Positions 26,366-35,805 of a stretch of 64,000 bases of DNA are shown piece by piece; the stretch's first letter is position 1; every line of letters starts with the position of its first letter. This stretch comes from Legionella spiritensis (GTDB lineage Bacteria > Pseudomonadota > Gammaproteobacteria > Legionellales > Legionellaceae). The notes below the pieces were generated by a model. It searched no databases, was not told the DNA's origin, and saw only the letters and a list, made by a program, of their open reading frames with translations. The position numbers were made by a program, and so were the translations under genes. The DNA is taken from contig NZ_LT906457.1 of the NCBI RefSeq assembly GCF_900186965.1, positions 2,134,501 through 2,198,500 on the forward strand, written 5' to 3'.

Positions 26366-26716
26366 ATGAAAACCTTAACAGGGTTTAAAATGATTGTGGG
26401 TATTCTCGCAATGGCGTTTTCAGCAACCGTACTGGCTTCTCCAACGCCTTCATCCACCACCAATACCACCCCATCCGGCACTATAATATTGGCAGCGCAG
26501 GGACAATATGGTGAACAATACGCGAGACACCACGGGAGACATTATAATCGCGGCTACTGGAATGGTTATCGGGGCGGCTATCGCGGTGGTTACTGGCGGC
26601 GTAATGTGTACTGGTATCCGAACAGATATTATTACTCCCATGGCAAACGTTGTTTCAAATCATGCTGGCGAAACCGGTATGGCCGCATCAAATGTAATGT
26701 GAGCTGCCGTTATTAA
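26366..26716 (+). CDS. Small secreted Gly/Tyr/Arg-rich basic protein
   Basis: ATG 26366 has AAGGAG 8 nt upstream. The 116-residue product starts with a signal peptide (MKTLTGFKMIVGILAMAFSA, cleaved near VLA-SP), has a Ser/Thr/Pro linker, a stretch of Gly-Tyr-Arg repeats (NGYRGGYRGGYWRR), and ends in a four-cysteine basic module (CFKSCWRNRYGRIKCNVSC). It is exported and strongly basic, so it may bind envelope polymers or nucleic acid. Similar short low-complexity proteins are common in Legionella, but I know of no function. Confidence 0.85.
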   Translation: MKTLTGFKMIVGILAMAFSATVLASPTPSSTTNTTPSGTIILAAQGQYGEQYARHHGRHYNRGYWNGYRGGYRGGYWRRNVYWYPNRYYYSHGKRCFKSCWRNRYGRIKCNVSCRY

Positions 26717-26768
26717 GCGAAATGACTTGATACACGTTCAGGTTCCGTAAAAAATACAAAGCAGATTT

Positions 26769-26793
26769 ACCAGGCTGCAGGCTGCAGCCTGGT
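26769..26793. terminator. Palindrome between converging genes, possible terminator
   Basis: CCAGGCTGCAG-G-CTGCAGCCTGG is an almost perfect dyad between the secreted-protein gene and the converging SLC13 gene. No clean T-run follows on either strand, so termination is only suggested by position. Confidence 0.4.
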
Positions 26794-26823
26794 TTACAAA
26801 AAAATCAATGGCCATCATCCATT

Positions 26824-28596
26824 TCAAAGCCAGAAAAAATACAAGGCAGGCAACGCCGTTATCAGAACAACGAGTTCAACCGGAATCCCGAGCCACAAAT
26901 AGTCAAAGAATTTGTATCCCCCAGGCCCCATCACCAACGTATTATTCTGATGGCTTATCGGCGTTAAAAAAGAACAGGAAGCGCCGATACCAACGGCCAT
27001 CAGAAAAGGATCCGGACTCATCTTGAGCAATTCTGCCAGGTTGGCTCCTACTGGCGCCATGACTATGGCCGTCGCGGCATTATTCATTATGTCGGAGAGT
27101 GTCATGGTAATGATTAACAACAACCCCAGAATCAGAAGTATTGAGCCATGTCCACTCATGGCAAGCAGGGAGGAACCAATCATTTGGGCAGCCCCGGTGG
27201 TTTTTAACGCGCTACCCAAGGGAATCAGGGCAGCCAGCATGACTATAATTGACCAGTCAATGCTGCTGTAAACCTGCCGGATCGGAATGACATTAAAGAT
27301 AACCATCAAAACAACAACAAGGGTAAATGCTATTTCAACCCGCAAAATCTGCAAGGAGGCCAGAAATATCCCTCCCAGAAACAAGGCCAGTGGCAACAAA
27401 ATATTATGCCTGATCCCCACATTAATGGTCCTTTCGGCAAGAGGCACAAGACCGAGATTAACGATATTTTCCTGCAGATTTTCGCTGGCACCCTGGATAA
27501 GCAATACGTCACCAGTATTAAAATTCACATGATTCAAGCGGTTTTTGAACGCCTTACCGGAACGAGACACCGCCAGAAGATTCAGGCCAAAACGGGAGCG
27601 CACACGAAGGCGTTGCCAGGAACGTCCCATGATCCGTGAACCGGCGGTTACGACCGCTTCAATAGTACTGATGTCCTGGCCTCGTAAACTTTCCGCTGAG
27701 ATGACTTCACCATGTGACAATTCCAGATTGCCCTTAAGAAGAAGATTGTTCAAATCCTCGTGAGACGCTTCGATGATCAAAACATCGTTGGCTTGCAGCT
27801 CTTCATCGCCGGGAATAACCAGCCTTTTCCTTCTGCCCCGGATCAATCCTAAAATGGAAAAATCACCTTCGATTAAATTTTCCAGCGCCCGACGCTCCAT
27901 ACCCACAACCGGTGAATCGGCCGGGATCACAATTTCACTGATGTAATCCTGGATCTGATAAAGCTCACTGGCATCACCGGATGCCTTGCGTCGCTCCGGA
28001 ACAAGTCTCCAGCCAATGAGAATAATAAAAATCAACGAAGTCACCGCGATTGAAATTCCAGCTGGCGTAAAATCAAACATTGAAAAGGGCTCACCGGTCA
28101 GACTTTGCCGGTAAGCAGAAATCAACAGGTTTGGCGGCGTTCCTATTTTGGTGATCAAACCTCCGAGAACCGTAGCAAAGGATAAGGGCATCAATATTTT
28201 AGATGGGGATATTTTCGCGTTAATCGCGCCCTGGATTGCGACAGGCATAATTAAAGACAATGCCCCGACGTTATTCATAAAAGCGGATAAAACCGCCGAC
28301 ACCACACAGATAACCGCAATCAGTTGGAAAGGGGACGTCAGAACAGGTTCGATATATTCCAGTATTTTATCGACCAGACCGGCCTGAATAATCGCTCCGG
28401 AAATAACCATAACCGCTGCTACCGTAATAACCGCGGGATTACTGAAGCCCTCAAAGGCTTGCGAGGCAGGAACCAGTCCAACCAACACAAGAGTGAGCAG
28501 GCTCATTAAAGCCACCATGTCATAACGGTAATATCCCCATACGAACATGACCATGGTAGCGGCGAGTATCAAAAATAACAGATAGGCATCCTGCAT
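26824..28596 (-). CDS. SLC13/DASS-type permease with two TrkA_C domains
   Basis: A 590-residue inner-membrane carrier. Hydrophobic N-terminal and C-terminal blocks contain the family signatures FMNNVGALSLIMP and TKIGTPPNLLISAY in the first half and MNNAATAIVMAPV in the second. Between them, about residues 210-370, lie two cytoplasmic TrkA_C (RCK_C) modules (VGMERRALENLIEGDFSI; IMGRSWQRLRVRSRFGLNLL). This architecture transports anions such as sulfate or dicarboxylates, usually with sodium. The substrate is unknown. Single gene. Confidence 0.92.
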   Translation of the reverse strand: MQDAYLLFLILAATMVMFVWGYYRYDMVALMSLLTLVLVGLVPASQAFEGFSNPAVITVAAVMVISGAIIQAGLVDKILEYIEPVLTSPFQLIAVICVVSAVLSAFMNNVGALSLIMPVAIQGAINAKISPSKILMPLSFATVLGGLITKIGTPPNLLISAYRQSLTGEPFSMFDFTPAGISIAVTSLIFIILIGWRLVPERRKASGDASELYQIQDYISEIVIPADSPVVGMERRALENLIEGDFSILGLIRGRRKRLVIPGDEELQANDVLIIEASHEDLNNLLLKGNLELSHGEVISAESLRGQDISTIEAVVTAGSRIMGRSWQRLRVRSRFGLNLLAVSRSGKAFKNRLNHVNFNTGDVLLIQGASENLQENIVNLGLVPLAERTINVGIRHNILLPLALFLGGIFLASLQILRVEIAFTLVVVLMVIFNVIPIRQVYSSIDWSIIVMLAALIPLGSALKTTGAAQMIGSSLLAMSGHGSILLILGLLLIITMTLSDIMNNAATAIVMAPVGANLAELLKMSPDPFLMAVGIGASCSFLTPISHQNNTLVMGPGGYKFFDYLWLGIPVELVVLITALPALYFFWL

Positions 28597-28657
28597 AATA
28601 AATCCGTCTGATGGTCAACAGACCGTGGTAGTTATACTGCTCATTAACACGGATACC

Positions 28658-28697
28658 GTTTCCATTGGGTTTGAACCTGCCAAAACCAAATGGAAAC
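28658..28697. repeat. Hairpin-forming inverted repeat
   Basis: GTTTCCATTGGGTTT (28658-28672) pairs with AAACCAAATGGAAAC (28683-28697) with one mismatch. The outer edge (ATGGAAACAGTATTA) resembles the end of the MITE-like element at 23601-23768. It lies between the SLC13 gene and the next gene and could be a relic of a related element. Confidence 0.5.
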
Positions 28698-28778
28698 AGT
28701 ATTAGTATATCTCATCCTTGTCATAATGAACGTATCATTTATCGTCATGATTCCCGAGTTCGGACTGTTAGCGGAACA

Positions 28779-29630
28779 TCACAACACGTCGTTGTACAGA
28801 GATCGCTCTTTTACTGGTGATTTTTCCTTTACCCCCGGTTTATGAGGCTTGAAAAAATGCAATATGCCTGGCCTTGGTTTCCTTGCCACCCTTTTCACCG
28901 GTGAATAAATATCCACCAGCCAGGCCGGCAATTCGGTTTTTTCCATACTGCGATCCGCTTTGCCTTTGTATTGCCGCGCATCTTTTGTCTCATAACAAAA
29001 ACCCGCTCTTTCAACGAGGTATTTCGTTTTTAATTCCTTTACAAAATCGGAATCAATCGGCTTTGAAAGCCGCAAGGCTTCAAATCCATGATGATTATCC
29101 CGTAAATTTTCCAACGTCTTGAGTATGGAGTGATTAATAATATTTTTGCAGCTTTCCTCACTAAATTGCCTCGTTAATGGTTCAAGATGCGCTTTCAGAA
29201 CGTCAGGAATTTCTTCTGTTTTGGTATGGATGCCGGTTTCATAAACCAGTAAATAACGTGCCAGCTCGTTATTACGCAAAAAGGTGTTATCAACCGCCCC
29301 GGAGATTTCCTTGGCCAAAGCCATTTCCGTCAAACGATATAACCTTGCCGCCGATAAATAAGGACAAACGGCCAATACAAAATCAATCACAGCTTCCTGT
29401 TGGGTGTAACCCTGATCATCGTAGGTTAGTTTATTTTGAGAATCTATCGTCAGGGGATGATAGCCACCCCCGCTTACAATGTCTTTTTCCAGCTTTTCAA
29501 TATCTGTAATAGTCAGATCACCATGAAGAATCTTGTCTCGCCACGCTGAGAGAACTTGCCTGGTATGTTTCATTGGCGTCCAGCCATCCGTCACGGAAGA
29601 GGTGGCGATTTTTCCTTTTTGCTTGCTCAT
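28779..29630 (-). CDS. Lineage-specific soluble protein, candidate effector
   Basis: ATG 29630 has a very strong site, AAGGAGGG, 9 nt upstream, giving 283 residues. It begins MSKQKGKIATSSVTDGWTP, has no signal peptide or membrane segment, and is helical with many charged residues. The C-terminal ~45 residues are basic with prolines (RVARKPRPG, HKPGVKEKSPVKERS). I do not recognise a family. A cytosolic, family-less protein in this genus-like context is a plausible Dot/Icm substrate, but nothing in the sequence proves it. The frame is open upstream to 29801 with no better start. Confidence 0.75.
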   Translation of the reverse strand: MSKQKGKIATSSVTDGWTPMKHTRQVLSAWRDKILHGDLTITDIEKLEKDIVSGGGYHPLTIDSQNKLTYDDQGYTQQEAVIDFVLAVCPYLSAARLYRLTEMALAKEISGAVDNTFLRNNELARYLLVYETGIHTKTEEIPDVLKAHLEPLTRQFSEESCKNIINHSILKTLENLRDNHHGFEALRLSKPIDSDFVKELKTKYLVERAGFCYETKDARQYKGKADRSMEKTELPAWLVDIYSPVKRVARKPRPGILHFFKPHKPGVKEKSPVKERSLYNDVL

Positions 29631-29826
29631 GATAAAAACCCTCCTTGTTTTATCCTTCTCCAGGCTCTGTGAAAAATTTTGTTCACATAACCTAGACTTA
29701 ACAAAAATACATGGCTTATACAATGGATAGCGAGTTTTAATTCCATACCCGGCCTGAAATACTTGATTTTGGAATACCATCCTCCCTACACTATCCAACA
29801 TTCGTTTTGGTCAGACCAGGTACGCT

Positions 29827-30021
29827 ATGAAACCCATTACCCGTGATATTGTCTGGACTCTGTTCATCAAATTGACCCTGTTATCAGCTTTGTGGTTTAT
29901 CTGTTTCAAAACCGTTGAAAAACCGGAAACGACAACGGCTCAATGGCTATTGGGCAATGATCCTGAAAATGTAAAGCCCGTAATACTGCCCGCAGTCTCG
30001 AACAATGACGGAAAACACTGA
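29827..30021 (+). CDS. Small one-helix membrane protein, CydP-like
   Basis: Sixty-four residues with one N-terminal membrane helix: RDIVWTLFIKLTLLSALWFICF. The short basic start and the Lys inside the helix match small proteins annotated as CydP, a proposed accessory subunit of cytochrome oxidases. No oxidase genes are adjacent, which leaves the role open. It lies 72 bp upstream of the glucoamylase gene on the same strand and may share its promoter. Confidence 0.6.
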   Translation: MKPITRDIVWTLFIKLTLLSALWFICFKTVEKPETTTAQWLLGNDPENVKPVILPAVSNNDGKH

Positions 30022-30093
30022 CTGGCCTGTCAGATTGCTTTTAGGTAAGATGAGCCGCTTTTCAGTAAATATTATTTGGCCAGAGGAAAAAGT

Positions 30094-31392
30094 ATGAAAA
30101 GGATTTTGACGTTATTACTATACATTTTTTTACCCGGCGCGTTCGCCGGTGTTTTCTCACCCGACGATGTAGCGACTTTCAAAAAGCACTTTATTGCCAA
30201 TATAACCGGGGATGGCGCAATCATGGCGTCACCTTCCACCGCCCATCCCGATTATTACTACGATTGGGTGAGAGATTCCGCCATTGCCATGAGCCTTATT
30301 GAAACCTGGTATGAAAACAATCCGAACGAACAGGATAAGGAAAAACTACTTCATTATGTACAATGGGTTGAGCGTACCCAGCACCAGCAAGAGACCCTGC
30401 CAGGTTACGATATCCTGGGAGAACCCAAATTTTATTTAAACGGCCTTCCCTATCAGGAGCCCTGGGGCAGGCCGCAAAATGACGGCCCCGCTCTCAGGGC
30501 CTTGACCCTGATCCGTTTTGCCCGGGTGTTACTGGACAATCAGGGATCCGAATACGTGCGGGAGCATCTTTATGGCGGCAGCCTGGATCCATTGCGAATG
30601 GGCGTCATTAAAATGGATTTGGAATACACCGCCCATCACTGGCAAGATAAAAATTTCGATCTGTGGGAAGAGGTCTACGGCCACCATTTTTTCACAGCCA
30701 TGGCGCAACGAAAAGCGCTTCTGGAGGGAGCGAAACTGGCCCGACGCATGCAGGATAACCAGGCAGCCGCTTATTACGAGTTACAAGCCCGGTTACTTGG
30801 TCAGCGTTTAAACCAGCATATTGACTCCCGAAACGGTTTGATTCAGGCCACACTGCCTCCCCATTCCGGCCCGATAAAAACGCTGGAACTGGATTCCGCC
30901 GTTCTGTTGGCCGTATTGCTGGTCAACAACAATGACGGCATGTTTGCTCCCGACAATACCTCTGTGATAAAAACGGCAGCCGCGTTAAAAAAACAGTTCC
31001 AGTCGCTTTTTCCGATTAACCGCAACCACCATAAAGCGGTTTTATTCGGTCGATATCCCGGCGATACCTACGACGGTTACAGCAGCGACAGCACCGGCAA
31101 TCCCTGGTTTATTCTGACGGCAGCCATGGCCGAATATTACTATACCCTCGCAGACAGCCTGCCCCCCACCCGGAAAAACATGCCGCTTATCAAACAACAC
31201 ATCGAAGAAGGAGACAATTATCTGAATTTGGTTAAACAGTATGCCGGCGATCGAACTCTAAGCGAGCAAATTAACCTGGAAACAGGCGTTCAGCAAGGCG
31301 CACGCTCGCTGACCTGGAGTTACGTTGCCGTGCTCAGAGCCATTGCCATGCAAGAGAAATTATCAAAAAAAGCAGAAAGTATGCCCCGCTAA
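30094..31392 (+). CDS. gamA: Secreted GH15 glucoamylase, GamA-like
   Basis: The enzyme releases glucose from starch or glycogen ends. ATG 30094 has AGAGGA upstream and opens a signal peptide (MKRILTLLLYIFLPGAFA). The GH15 signatures are HPDYYYDWVRDSAIAM, GRPQNDGPALRAL, the general-acid region FDLWEEVYGHHFFTAM, and SLTWSYVAVLRA near the end. The 432 residues and the fungal-like GH15 type match the L. pneumophila GamA, a type II-secreted enzyme that degrades glycogen and starch. Secretion is inferred from the signal peptide. Confidence 0.92.
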   Translation: MKRILTLLLYIFLPGAFAGVFSPDDVATFKKHFIANITGDGAIMASPSTAHPDYYYDWVRDSAIAMSLIETWYENNPNEQDKEKLLHYVQWVERTQHQQETLPGYDILGEPKFYLNGLPYQEPWGRPQNDGPALRALTLIRFARVLLDNQGSEYVREHLYGGSLDPLRMGVIKMDLEYTAHHWQDKNFDLWEEVYGHHFFTAMAQRKALLEGAKLARRMQDNQAAAYYELQARLLGQRLNQHIDSRNGLIQATLPPHSGPIKTLELDSAVLLAVLLVNNNDGMFAPDNTSVIKTAAALKKQFQSLFPINRNHHKAVLFGRYPGDTYDGYSSDSTGNPWFILTAAMAEYYYTLADSLPPTRKNMPLIKQHIEEGDNYLNLVKQYAGDRTLSEQINLETGVQQGARSLTWSYVAVLRAIAMQEKLSKKAESMPR

Positions 31393-31418
31393 CTCATGCG
31401 GGGTCGGGCTGTTATTTT
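31384..31418 (+). terminator. Rho-independent terminator of the glucoamylase gene
   Basis: CCCCGC (31384-31389, overlapping the stop codon) pairs with GCGGGG (31398-31403), and TTATTTTT follows at about 31412. It also separates the converging oxidoreductase gene. Confidence 0.6.
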
Positions 31419-31419
31419 T

Positions 31420-32394
31420 CTACTGTTGTTCCCAGTTAGCCTTTGATCGATACAATTGCGGCAAATCATCCATAGTTTTTTGCATGGGGCGGCTCAGACT
31501 GTAACAGGCTTTTTTCTGTTGATAATAAATACCGAGGGGTACGGGGTAATCGGGGAATTGCAGACTGGCCAAACGCATGGCAGCCATAAAGTCAGACGGA
31601 TCATGGCGGTATGTGTCAGACAACCCTTCATGATAAGTCTCTATCTGTAAAGCGTGTTCATGGCTCGATAACATCTTTACCGGATCTGATCCAAACAATA
31701 AAGGTTTGCCCTCTTCCAGCAAAACGGTATTATTTTGGCGATGTGCTTTCAGAGCAAACGCGTCAAACGCCGCAGGATTAAAAATATTACAATCCTGGTA
31801 TATTTCCACAAAGGAACAGCCGGGATACTCATAAGCTTTTTTCAACACGCCGGCGAGATGGCCGGGATCTTTATCCACAGCCCGGGCAACAAAACCCGCT
31901 CCGGAAGCCAGGGCAAATATCAGCGGATTAATCGGTGCATAATCCACACCTTGCGGAGAGGTTTTCGTGATCTGACCTTGACGGGATGTCGGTGAAAATT
32001 GCCCCTTGGTCAAACCGTACACCTGATTGTTAAACAACAGAATATTGATGTTGACGTTACGTCTCAGGCAATGCAGCAAGTGATTGGCACCGATACTTAA
32101 CCCGTCACCGTCGCCGGTAATAACCCATACAGACAGGTCATCACGCATGGCCTTTAAACCGGTCGCCACCGCCGTGGCTCTGCCATGAATGGTATGAAAT
32201 CCGTAGGTATTCATGTAATACGGCAATCGGCCGGCACAGCCTATACCGGATACAAACACATGCTGTTCCGGCGCCAGGCCCAATTCCGGCAACAGGCGTT
32301 GCAAGGCGGCCAGAATGGCGTAATCACCACACCCCGGACACCAGCGAACTTCGTTATCATTGACAAAATCGTCTCGCTTGAAGGTATTATTCAT
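31420..32394 (-). CDS. 2-oxoacid:ferredoxin/acceptor oxidoreductase, beta subunit
   Basis: The thiamine-diphosphate subunit. It starts at ATG 32394 ([28 protein letters not shown]), has the conserved CPGCGD, and the TPP/Mg motif GDGDGLSIGANHL. The 324 residues match KorB-type proteins. It works with the alpha subunit, whose stop it overlaps by 8 bp, in CoA-dependent oxidation of a 2-oxoacid such as 2-oxoglutarate or pyruvate, passing electrons to ferredoxin or a similar acceptor. No ferredoxin gene is adjacent. Confidence 0.92.
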   Translation of the reverse strand: MNNTFKRDDFVNDNEVRWCPGCGDYAILAALQRLLPELGLAPEQHVFVSGIGCAGRLPYYMNTYGFHTIHGRATAVATGLKAMRDDLSVWVITGDGDGLSIGANHLLHCLRRNVNINILLFNNQVYGLTKGQFSPTSRQGQITKTSPQGVDYAPINPLIFALASGAGFVARAVDKDPGHLAGVLKKAYEYPGCSFVEIYQDCNIFNPAAFDAFALKAHRQNNTVLLEEGKPLLFGSDPVKMLSSHEHALQIETYHEGLSDTYRHDPSDFMAAMRLASLQFPDYPVPLGIYYQQKKACYSLSRPMQKTMDDLPQLYRSKANWEQQ

Positions 32395-34195
32395 GATGGC
32401 ATTCCGATTTAATGGCATTGACCAAACGACTGACGGTAAACGGCTGTCCGTTACATTGGTTGATGGATTTGGCGTCAATCAGAAATTCCGCCCGCAATAT
32501 CCGGCATAATTGACCCGTGTTTAATTCGGCCACGAACACCGTGCCAAACTTCGACAATATCGCTCCTAACTCTTTAGGCAAGGGATTTAAATGACGCAAC
32601 TGTAACAAAGCGATGTCCAGTCCCTCTTCCCGACATTGTCCTACGGCGGTTTTCAAACTGCCGTAAGTACTGCCCCAGCCGACCAGCAAAATATCGGCCT
32701 CCTCCGCGCCTTCAAGGACAAGAGGAAGATAATCATCGGCAATTCCCGCTATTTTTTTTGCTCTCAGGTTTACCATAGTCTGGTGATTGTCGGCGTCATA
32801 GCTCACCCGCCCTTCATCACCCTGTTTTTCCAGCCCGCCAATCTGGTGAATAAACCCTGCTGATCCGGGTCTGTTCCAGCTTCTGGCTAATTTATCATCC
32901 CGTTGATAGGGCCTGGAAAAACGATTGTATTGAATCACCGGCATATTCAGTTTTTCGGGATCAGGAATTTTCCACGGTTGCGCGGCGTTGGCAAGATAGG
33001 CATCCAGCAGCACGATAACCGGAGTCATGTAACCGGTCGCTATTTGAAAGGCCTCAATAATGGTGTTGAAACAATCGGCCGGAGACCGGGCGGCAAGCAC
33101 CGGTAGAGGCGCTTCACCATGACGTCCGTACAATGCCTGTTGCATATCGCTTTGGCCTGTTTTAGTCGGCAACCCCGTCGACGCACCTGCGCGTTGTACA
33201 TCAATCAACACCAATGGCAATTCAGCCATGACGGCCAGTCCCAGACTTTCGCTTTTTAAATCAAGTCCTGGCCCTGATGTGCAAGTCAATGCGAGGCATC
33301 CGCCATAGGCTGCGCCTACGCAGGCGCAGATGGCCGCAATCTCGTCTTCCGCCTGCAATAGCTGTACGCCGTAATCTCCGAGTTTGGCGCATTCATGTAA
33401 AATCGCCGAGGCTGGTGTTATGGGATAGCCTGAAACCAGAACGGGTGTCCGGGTACCGGCGGCCACAGTAGCCAGGGCAAGACCGACGGCTTCAACACCG
33501 GTGATCTGGCGATACTCGCCCTCTTCCCGATTCACCTGCCCCAGCATAAAATGCTGACGTGCCAGTTCCAGAGTCATGGCATAGTTATATCCTGCCATCA
33601 ACGTCTGTTCATTGGCCCGGGCAATCGTTTTGTCGCTTTTAAATTTGCCGTTGATAAAGGAACGGCACCAGTCAGGCGGCAAATCAAACAGCCACAATAT
33701 CATCCCGAGAACATAAAAATTTTTGCATTTTTTCGCCTGGGAGTGATTAACATCCAGATTGGAAACTGCTTCGAGAGTCAATCGGATTAACGGTACATTG
33801 ATGATTTGATAATGTTCTGCCGCTTCATCAAGAATATCGCGGGACAGGCCGGCCTTTTTCCAGTCCTTGTCGGTGAAGCTGTCTTCATTGATGATCAGCA
33901 GTCCCCCTGGCCGAAGATAGGCCAGGGAGTTTTTCAAGGCGGCGGGATTGAGGACAACCAGAACATCCAGCGTTTCACCGGCGGTAAAAATGGCTTGTTC
34001 CGCTATAGCCAGTTGAAATCCGGACACCCCGGCAACCGTGCCCGCGGGCGCTCGTATTTCCGCGGGAAAATCCGGCAAGGTTCTGACATCCCGTCCGGAT
34101 AAAGCGGCGGTAATGGTTAACTGCTCTCCAAGCAATTGTACGCCATCGCCGGAGTCCCCTGTAAGACGGATAACAATTGCGTCATTCTTTGCCAT
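32387..34195 (-). CDS. 2-oxoacid:acceptor oxidoreductase, fused gamma-alpha subunit
   Basis: A 602-residue KorA-type subunit. The N-terminal ~190 residues are the gamma domain ([17 protein letters not shown]). The rest is the alpha pyrimidine-binding part with [24 protein letters not shown] and [16 protein letters not shown]. It forms the active site with the beta subunit encoded next. The gene overlaps pdxJ by 14 bp upstream and the beta gene by 8 bp downstream, so all three appear co-translated. The exact 2-oxoacid is not readable. Confidence 0.92.
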   Translation of the reverse strand: MAKNDAIVIRLTGDSGDGVQLLGEQLTITAALSGRDVRTLPDFPAEIRAPAGTVAGVSGFQLAIAEQAIFTAGETLDVLVVLNPAALKNSLAYLRPGGLLIINEDSFTDKDWKKAGLSRDILDEAAEHYQIINVPLIRLTLEAVSNLDVNHSQAKKCKNFYVLGMILWLFDLPPDWCRSFINGKFKSDKTIARANEQTLMAGYNYAMTLELARQHFMLGQVNREEGEYRQITGVEAVGLALATVAAGTRTPVLVSGYPITPASAILHECAKLGDYGVQLLQAEDEIAAICACVGAAYGGCLALTCTSGPGLDLKSESLGLAVMAELPLVLIDVQRAGASTGLPTKTGQSDMQQALYGRHGEAPLPVLAARSPADCFNTIIEAFQIATGYMTPVIVLLDAYLANAAQPWKIPDPEKLNMPVIQYNRFSRPYQRDDKLARSWNRPGSAGFIHQIGGLEKQGDEGRVSYDADNHQTMVNLRAKKIAGIADDYLPLVLEGAEEADILLVGWGSTYGSLKTAVGQCREEGLDIALLQLRHLNPLPKELGAILSKFGTVFVAELNTGQLCRILRAEFLIDAKSINQCNGQPFTVSRLVNAIKSECHHE

Positions 34196-34928
34196 AATGT
34201 CGTGCTTCCAGCATGAGCTGGCGCATGTGTCTCACTGCGTCTTTTAAACCACAAAACAAAGCGCGGGCAATGATAGCATGGCCAATGTTTAGTTCGTGAA
34301 ACTCCCTAATCGCCGCTATGGGTTTTACATTATGATAATTCAAACCATGTCCGGCGTTCACAATTAATCCGAGACTCGCCGCATGACCGGCGGCTTCCCT
34401 GATGCGCTGCAATTCATAATCCCGGGTCTCGTCATCCTGTGCGTCCGCATAGGCGCCTGTATGAATTTCAATGACCGGCGCACCCACGGCGATCGCCGCG
34501 TCGATCTGCCGATAATCCGGATCAATAAATAACGACACTTCGCTACCGATGCCCTGCAGCCGCCTGACCGCTTTTTTAACCGCGTCAAAATGGCCCAATA
34601 CATCCAGTCCCCCCTCGGTAGTCAATTCTTCACGTTTTTCGGGAACTAGGCAACTGTGTTCCGGTTTAATCTCTTCAGCAAAATCAAGCATCGCATCGGT
34701 GACGGCCAACTCCAGATTCATCCGCGTTTGTAACACGGATTTGATTAATCGCACATCGCGAGCCTGAATATGGCGCAAATCCTCGCGCATATGTAACGTG
34801 ATACCGTCAGCGCCGGCTTCTTCCGCCTCCATAGCGGCCTGCACGGGATCAGGATAGCGGGTACCCCGAGCCTGCCTTACCGTTGCGATATGATCAATAT
34901 TGACGCCAAGTAGTATGTCATTACCCAT
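34182..34928 (-). CDS. pdxJ: Pyridoxine 5'-phosphate synthase
   Basis: PdxJ condenses 1-deoxyxylulose 5-phosphate with 3-amino-2-oxopropyl phosphate to form pyridoxine phosphate, the last ring-closing step of the DXP-dependent vitamin B6 route. Signatures: [52 protein letters not shown] and [14 protein letters not shown]. Length 248 is normal. It follows era-recO, as in other gammaproteobacteria, with a 169-bp gap that contains half a palindromic repeat. Confidence 0.97.
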   Translation of the reverse strand: MGNDILLGVNIDHIATVRQARGTRYPDPVQAAMEAEEAGADGITLHMREDLRHIQARDVRLIKSVLQTRMNLELAVTDAMLDFAEEIKPEHSCLVPEKREELTTEGGLDVLGHFDAVKKAVRRLQGIGSEVSLFIDPDYRQIDAAIAVGAPVIEIHTGAYADAQDDETRDYELQRIREAAGHAASLGLIVNAGHGLNYHNVKPIAAIREFHELNIGHAIIARALFCGLKDAVRHMRQLMLEARHYGKE

Positions 34929-35022
34929 AGTTCACCATAAAATTACAAGCAAATTGCCTTCAATTATGACGTTAAACACGTTTCTCATCCAGATTCCATG
35001 AATTAAATTTTTATAGTTTCTC

Positions 35023-35058
35023 GTAGCCCGTCATGAAGGCAACGCCGTAATTCGGGAT
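35023..35058. repeat. Half copy of the dispersed palindromic repeat
   Basis: GTAGCCCGTCATGAAGGCAA followed by CGCCGTAATTCGGGA is one arm only. It interrupts the recO-pdxJ spacing. Confidence 0.75.
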
Positions 35059-35097
35059 AACTGCTTAGCCTCTATCCTGTGATCGTAACCGCAACAG

Positions 35098-35805
35098 TCA
35101 CGATTTTAATTTCTGTACCCCGAGAAACAACGTCCGTGATTTTAGTTCACGTCCTCCCAGCATATGATCAATGGCCTGGCGCATAATCAGTTTGGCCGTT
35201 TTTAATACCTGCACATCATCAAGCCGGCCCCGGGCGAATGACAGGATGTCTTTTCCGCTTAGTCCTTTCTCGGCCCTGACTAATCCTTTACCGGCAATAA
35301 AATGATAACAGGCTTGCTCCTCAATGAACCGACCTGAATCCGCATCCTGACCCAACTCCAGAAAATAACCGCACGCAGCCAGTAAAGCCACTTCAAACTG
35401 CCGCAGTAACGCTTCAATAGCCAGCCGGTTGTTGCTTATGGACAACCCCTGCAGGGTGCGATAATAACGGTCAAATAAACCCGAATGGCTATCGGATGGC
35501 GCCAGGGTATGGAAAAGCAACTCGTTAAGATAAAGTCCCGCAAAAAGAGACAGTCCGCTTAACGCCATCGATGCCGAAACATTTTCAAGGCTCCTGACAT
35601 AATGCCAGTCATTACGGCTATCCACAGCAACCCATAATCGGGTAAAAACCTGTAGCGCGGCCTGTCGTTTCGGAGTTCGTCCACCACGGTATAGACAGTG
35701 CAGGATACCCTGTTCCCTTGTAAAAAAAGTGACCTGAGTGCTGCTGTCTCCGGATGGACGCTTATGAAGAAGCCATGCCTCATGGTTTTCAGTAGTCATA
35801 GCCAA
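35098..35805 (-). CDS. recO: DNA repair protein RecO
   Basis: RecO loads RecA onto SSB-coated DNA with RecR. The N-terminal OB-fold region reads AWLLHKRPSGDSSTQVTFFTREQGI and YRGGRTPK, and the helical C-terminal half includes LFAGLYLNELLFHTLAPSD. Length 235 is typical. The gene overlaps the end of era by up to 17 bp; a start at MTTENHEAW (35799) is also possible. The order era-recO-pdxJ is the conserved one. Confidence 0.95.
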   Translation of the reverse strand: MAMTTENHEAWLLHKRPSGDSSTQVTFFTREQGILHCLYRGGRTPKRQAALQVFTRLWVAVDSRNDWHYVRSLENVSASMALSGLSLFAGLYLNELLFHTLAPSDSHSGLFDRYYRTLQGLSISNNRLAIEALLRQFEVALLAACGYFLELGQDADSGRFIEEQACYHFIAGKGLVRAEKGLSGKDILSFARGRLDDVQVLKTAKLIMRQAIDHMLGGRELKSRTLFLGVQKLKS

